A stretch of 64,000 nucleotides of DNA from assembly GCA_963706685.1 (NCBI GenBank), contig CAVPMY010000005.1:744001-808000 (forward strand), in the 5' to 3' direction. This document shows, piece after piece, positions 61,385 through 64,000 of the stretch. Both the position numbers and the translations under genes were made by a program. Each line of letters begins with the position of its first letter. Position 1 is the first letter of the stretch. This stretch comes from CADEEN01 sp963706685 (GTDB lineage: Bacteria; Pseudomonadota; Gammaproteobacteria; Burkholderiales; Burkholderiaceae_C). Under the pieces are notes generated by a model. That model worked only from the letters and a program-made list of their open reading frames with translations, was not told the DNA's origin and did no database searches.

Positions 61385-62614
61385 CACAGCTCGGCAAGCG
61401 TGCGCGCCAGCTGGGCGTGATTGTGCTGCGCGTCGAAATGCGCTTGCCAATGCTGCCAGGTCCGTGCACGGCGGAGCGCCTGAACCTCGCTGGAGGCGAG
61501 CAGGTGGTCCTCGACCGCACTCACGACTTGCTCAACCGAGGCGTCGACCGGCAACAACGCAGCCGAGCCAGACGCGGCATCGAAGGCCTCGGCGACGCCG
61601 CCGACGTCACAGGCCACGACCGGCACGCCATGCGCCAGCGCCTCCTGGATCGACACCGGCAGGCCCTCGCGCGAGCTCAGGTGGACGAACAGATCGACCG
61701 GCTGGTTGGTGTAGTGCGCCAGCACGGCAGCATGGGGCACATGGCCCGTGAGCGTGACCTCGATGTTGGCCGGCAGGCGCCGCACCTCGGCATCGACATC
61801 GGCCCGCGATGGCCCAGCGCCGAAATGCGTCCAGGCGATGGCCTGGCGAGGATGGCGCCGCGCCAGCGCCGCCAGCACGCGTGCCGTCAGGTCGACGCGC
61901 TTGGTGGGGGTGAGGAAGCTGCAGGACACGATCCGCCATTGTCCATCGGCCGATGCACGCGCCAGGCTGCGGGCCGCAGCCACCCCCAGGCGACTGACTG
62001 TGCAATCGATCGTCGGCAACCCCCCTGGCCGCCAGGTAGGTCCGTGCGTGTTGCGACACGGTGAGGATGCGCGTGAGTCGGCGGTAGACGCCGGGCCAGG
62101 GTTGAAACGCCGGCGTGAAGGCGTCTTCGTACAGATCGTGGCCGTGCACGCGTGTCACGGCGGCACCGACCCAGCCCTCGCCCAAGGCGCGCGCGGCGGC
62201 CAGGGTCTGGCCGCCGCGCCAATAGGTGTAGAGCATGACGTCGTCGCCGCGACGGGCATGGGACTTCAGCCAGGCCCGCGTGCCCCGTGCCACCGCCGCC
62301 CAGCGCCAGACCCGGGCCACGCCCTGCAAGCCGCCGTGTCGCGCGGCCCGCCACAGTTCCGGGAACACGCCCGGCCAGGCCAGCGCCACGATCGCATGGA
62401 CAACGAAGCCACGCCGCCAACTGCGGGCCAGTCGGCGATCGACCACCACGCCGGGCGGCACCGCCAGTTCCTCGCCCTGGTCATGCAGAGGCACCACGGT
62501 CACGGAGGCGAACGCCCGGGCCAGGTGCGGCAGTTCAGGCGCCACGAACATGGTCTCACCGCCCCGGTAGGTGAACGGGTGGTTGGCGGTGAACAGGATC
62601 AGGTGGCGTTTCAC
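61384..62614 (-). pseudogene. GT4-type glycosyltransferase with one apparent frameshift
   Basis: Starting at GTG 62614 (HLILFTANHPFTYRGGETMF) the frame is family-like until YLAARGVADDRLH, then turns to non-family sequence. The continuation VSRLGVAAARSLARA lies in the next frame. Removing one base (plus-strand T at 61999) restores the classical RLHVSRLGV junction and a 409-residue protein. The C-terminal half shows FLTPTKRVDLT, LTGHVPHAAVLAHY and SSREGLPVSIQEALAHGVPVVA, with a complete E-x7-E motif. The start overlaps the flippase stop by four bases (GTGA). Confidence 0.85.
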
Positions 62615-63813
62615 GACATGGCCAGCCGCTGCGCCACGGCACTGGCCCGCCACCAGGTGGCGAGTTCGATCACCAGCAGCGCCGCCGCCAGGGCCGTGGC
62701 CGCACCGAGCCACGGCACCGTGATCACGAGCACAGCGAGCGCGAGCCCCAGGCGCCACGCGGCCTGCAGCGTCAGCTCGGCATAGGCGCCGCGCGCCAGC
62801 AGCACCGTGCCGGCAATGCGCGCCGCCAGGGCGGCCACGCCCGCAAGCAGCATCAGCGCCGACGGCATCAGCCAAACGGCCTGATGCGGTGCCAGCAGGG
62901 CCGCGCAGAGTCCGGCCATTGCGACCGACACGGTCAACACCAGCACCCGCCTGGCCGGCGCCGGCCAGGCCACGGTTTGCAACTCGCGTTGGCGCGCCCA
63001 GCGATCGAACAACAGCGGCGACACATAACCGGCCAGGACCACGAACGCCTGGTACAGGTGCAGGCCGAGCGACGCGGCGCCGAGGGCCTCGCCGCGATGT
63101 CCCAGGGCCGCGATGGCCGACAGCAGACCGGCACCCAACAGGGCCCCCAGCGCGGTCTGGAGCCCGCTTTGCAGGCTGACCGAACGCAAGGCTCGCAGCG
63201 CCGGCGCGGCCGCCTCGTTCGTTGGCTGCGCAGGGGCGGCACGGCTCGCCAGCGCCAGGCTGACCAGCGCTGCGGCCACCGTCGACGCGGCGAGCCAGGC
63301 GATGAAGGCCGGCGGCGCCGGCAGCACGCTCGCGGCCAAAACGGCGGCCAGGATCAGCAGTGACGGCAAGGCCGTGGCCGCGCCATAGGTGACCACGCCA
63401 CGCTGCGCCATCAGAAAAGACCGTGCACAAAGATGGCCGGCGCCCAGGGGTGCCGTGGCGACGACGGCGGCGGCGAGCACGAATCCCTGCTGCCACAACA
63501 GCGCGGCCACGAGGACCGCCACGCCGCACAGCGCCAGCAAGGCGCGCATCACCAGCGGCCGCAGCTGGCCGGCCGGTGTGCCCAGCCGGTACATGACATG
63601 CAGCAGGCCCTGCGGGACACCGAAAGCGGCCAGCGCCGCCGCGGCGTCGAACCACGATCGCGCCAGGCCGAAGTCGCCCTGCGCCGCCAGGCCGAAGCGC
63701 CAGCTCACCCACAGCGCAGCGCCCAGCGTGGCCGCCGAACCCGCTGCCTGCCAGGCGATCGACTGCAGGGACGCCGACAGGCCCGGCGGGGCGCCGATGG
63801 CAGCCGGCCTCAC
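62611..63813 (-). CDS. Polysaccharide flippase, Wzx/MATE-like membrane protein
   Basis: With GTG 63813, which follows the upstream stop by one base, the protein has 400 residues and about ten to twelve hydrophobic segments, rich in Ala and Leu. WRFGLAAQGDFGLARSW resembles the early loop of Wzx-type proteins (FG...G...L), and the MOP-superfamily layout fits. It would flip undecaprenyl-PP-linked oligosaccharides to the periplasm, consistent with the PglC-like initiator two kilobases on. No Wzy polymerase is seen in the window. The frame continues upstream to 63924 over the aminotransferase end. Confidence 0.75.
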   Translation of the reverse strand: MRPAAIGAPPGLSASLQSIAWQAAGSAATLGAALWVSWRFGLAAQGDFGLARSWFDAAAALAAFGVPQGLLHVMYRLGTPAGQLRPLVMRALLALCGVAVLVAALLWQQGFVLAAAVVATAPLGAGHLCARSFLMAQRGVVTYGAATALPSLLILAAVLAASVLPAPPAFIAWLAASTVAAALVSLALASRAAPAQPTNEAAAPALRALRSVSLQSGLQTALGALLGAGLLSAIAALGHRGEALGAASLGLHLYQAFVVLAGYVSPLLFDRWARQRELQTVAWPAPARRVLVLTVSVAMAGLCAALLAPHQAVWLMPSALMLLAGVAALAARIAGTVLLARGAYAELTLQAAWRLGLALAVLVITVPWLGAATALAAALLVIELATWWRASAVAQRLAMS

Positions 63814-63814
63814 C

Positions 63815-64000
63815 TCACAAACCAGGCCGCGCGGCAAGGCGTCCACCGCTGCCGCGCCCGCCGCCGAGCGCCGAGACGATCGCGGTGACCACGGCCTGCT
63901 GCTCGGCATCGGACAGGTCGGCACTCATCGGCAGGCTGAGCACGCGGGCCGCCACTGCCACGCTTTGCGGGCAGTGCTCGGCCGCGCCGTTCTCGGCATA
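63815..64000 (-). CDS. DegT-type aminotransferase, C-terminal fragment (cut by window edge)
   Basis: Reading the minus strand from the right edge gives 61 residues ending at TGA 63817-63815. ARVLSLPMSADLSDAEQQAV matches the C-terminus of DegT/DnrJ/EryC1 aminotransferases (REVLSLPMHP-type motif). The final Gly/Arg-rich tail is non-conserved. The flippase GTG lies one base further on. If intact beyond the edge, it is the second sugar aminotransferase of this block. Confidence 0.8.
   Translation of the reverse strand, partial: YAENGAAEHCPQSVAVAARVLSLPMSADLSDAEQQAVVTAIVSALGGGRGSGGRLAARPGL

Noticed and set aside
61607..63712. 701-codon frame joining flippase shadow and GT4 start
   Set aside because: Only the part after GTG 62614 is GT4-like; the upstream part is an off-frame reading of the flippase gene.
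1..64000. tRNA, rRNA, CRISPR array, insertion sequence or prophage
   Set aside because: No cloverleaf-like intergenic sequence, repeat-spacer pattern, transposase, integrase or phage gene was seen in any gap or gene.

Overview
The window is GC-rich, densely coded DNA with many 1-, 4- and 8-base gene overlaps (ATGA, GTGA, TGATG). Gene content and order (lepA-lepB-DUF4845-rnc-era-recO-pdxJ-acpS-nagZ; rpmF-plsX-fabHDG-acpP-fabF followed by rpoE-rseA-rseB-mucD; divergent rluC/rne) are those of a betaproteobacterium, most likely Burkholderiales near Rubrivivax, Leptothrix or Ideonella. The genus is an inference from gene order and composition.

The first 30 kb is mainly housekeeping. From the left edge there is a cut psd gene, an SppA-type peptidase, a Rieske protein, a HAD phosphatase and rluC, all on the minus strand. 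rne follows on the plus strand behind a 495-base leader. A minus-strand block from 15.8 to 7.0 kb covers translation, signal peptide cleavage, RNA processing and cofactor genes (lepA to nagZ), with an extra unrecognised gene between era and recO. A second minus-strand block from 27.0 to 16.3 kb joins fatty acid synthesis directly to the sigma-E envelope-stress operon with almost no spacing. mucD at its end carries a one-base frameshift. A strong terminator and several inverted repeats fill the gap before lepA. maf (YceF type) and an RsmI-like methylase run rightwards from 27.0 kb, against vanZ and rhlE.

The right half (30.2 to 64 kb) is a surface-polysaccharide region built as two convergent blocks that meet at 52.89 kb with a 3-base gap. 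The rightward block starts divergently from a WecA/MraY-type initiating transferase. It encodes an ABC export system (KpsM, KpsT, KpsE and KpsD types) and UDP-ManNAcA synthesis (wecB, wecC). It continues with a 1496-residue FkbM methyltransferase/multi-glycosyltransferase, a NodZ-like fucosyltransferase, an Asp2-like serine-hydrolase-fold protein, GDP-fucose synthesis (gmd, fcl), a methyltransferase, a DUF268 protein, a secreted beta-helix protein and two GT4 enzymes. The leftward block holds two more GT4 enzymes, a WbpM/CapD dehydratase, a PglC/WcaJ-like initiating transferase, two DegT aminotransferases (one cut by the right edge), two methyltransferases, two frameshifted GT4 genes and a Wzx-like flippase. 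Genes for both ABC-type and Wzx-type export therefore sit side by side. No KpsC/KpsS, Wzy or GDP-mannose supply genes are visible in the window.

There are at least five apparent frameshifts (one in mucD, three in the WbuB-like gene, one in the next GT4 gene). All are explained by a single extra base, so assembly error and true gene decay must be told apart. No tRNA, rRNA, CRISPR array, transposase or attachment site was seen.
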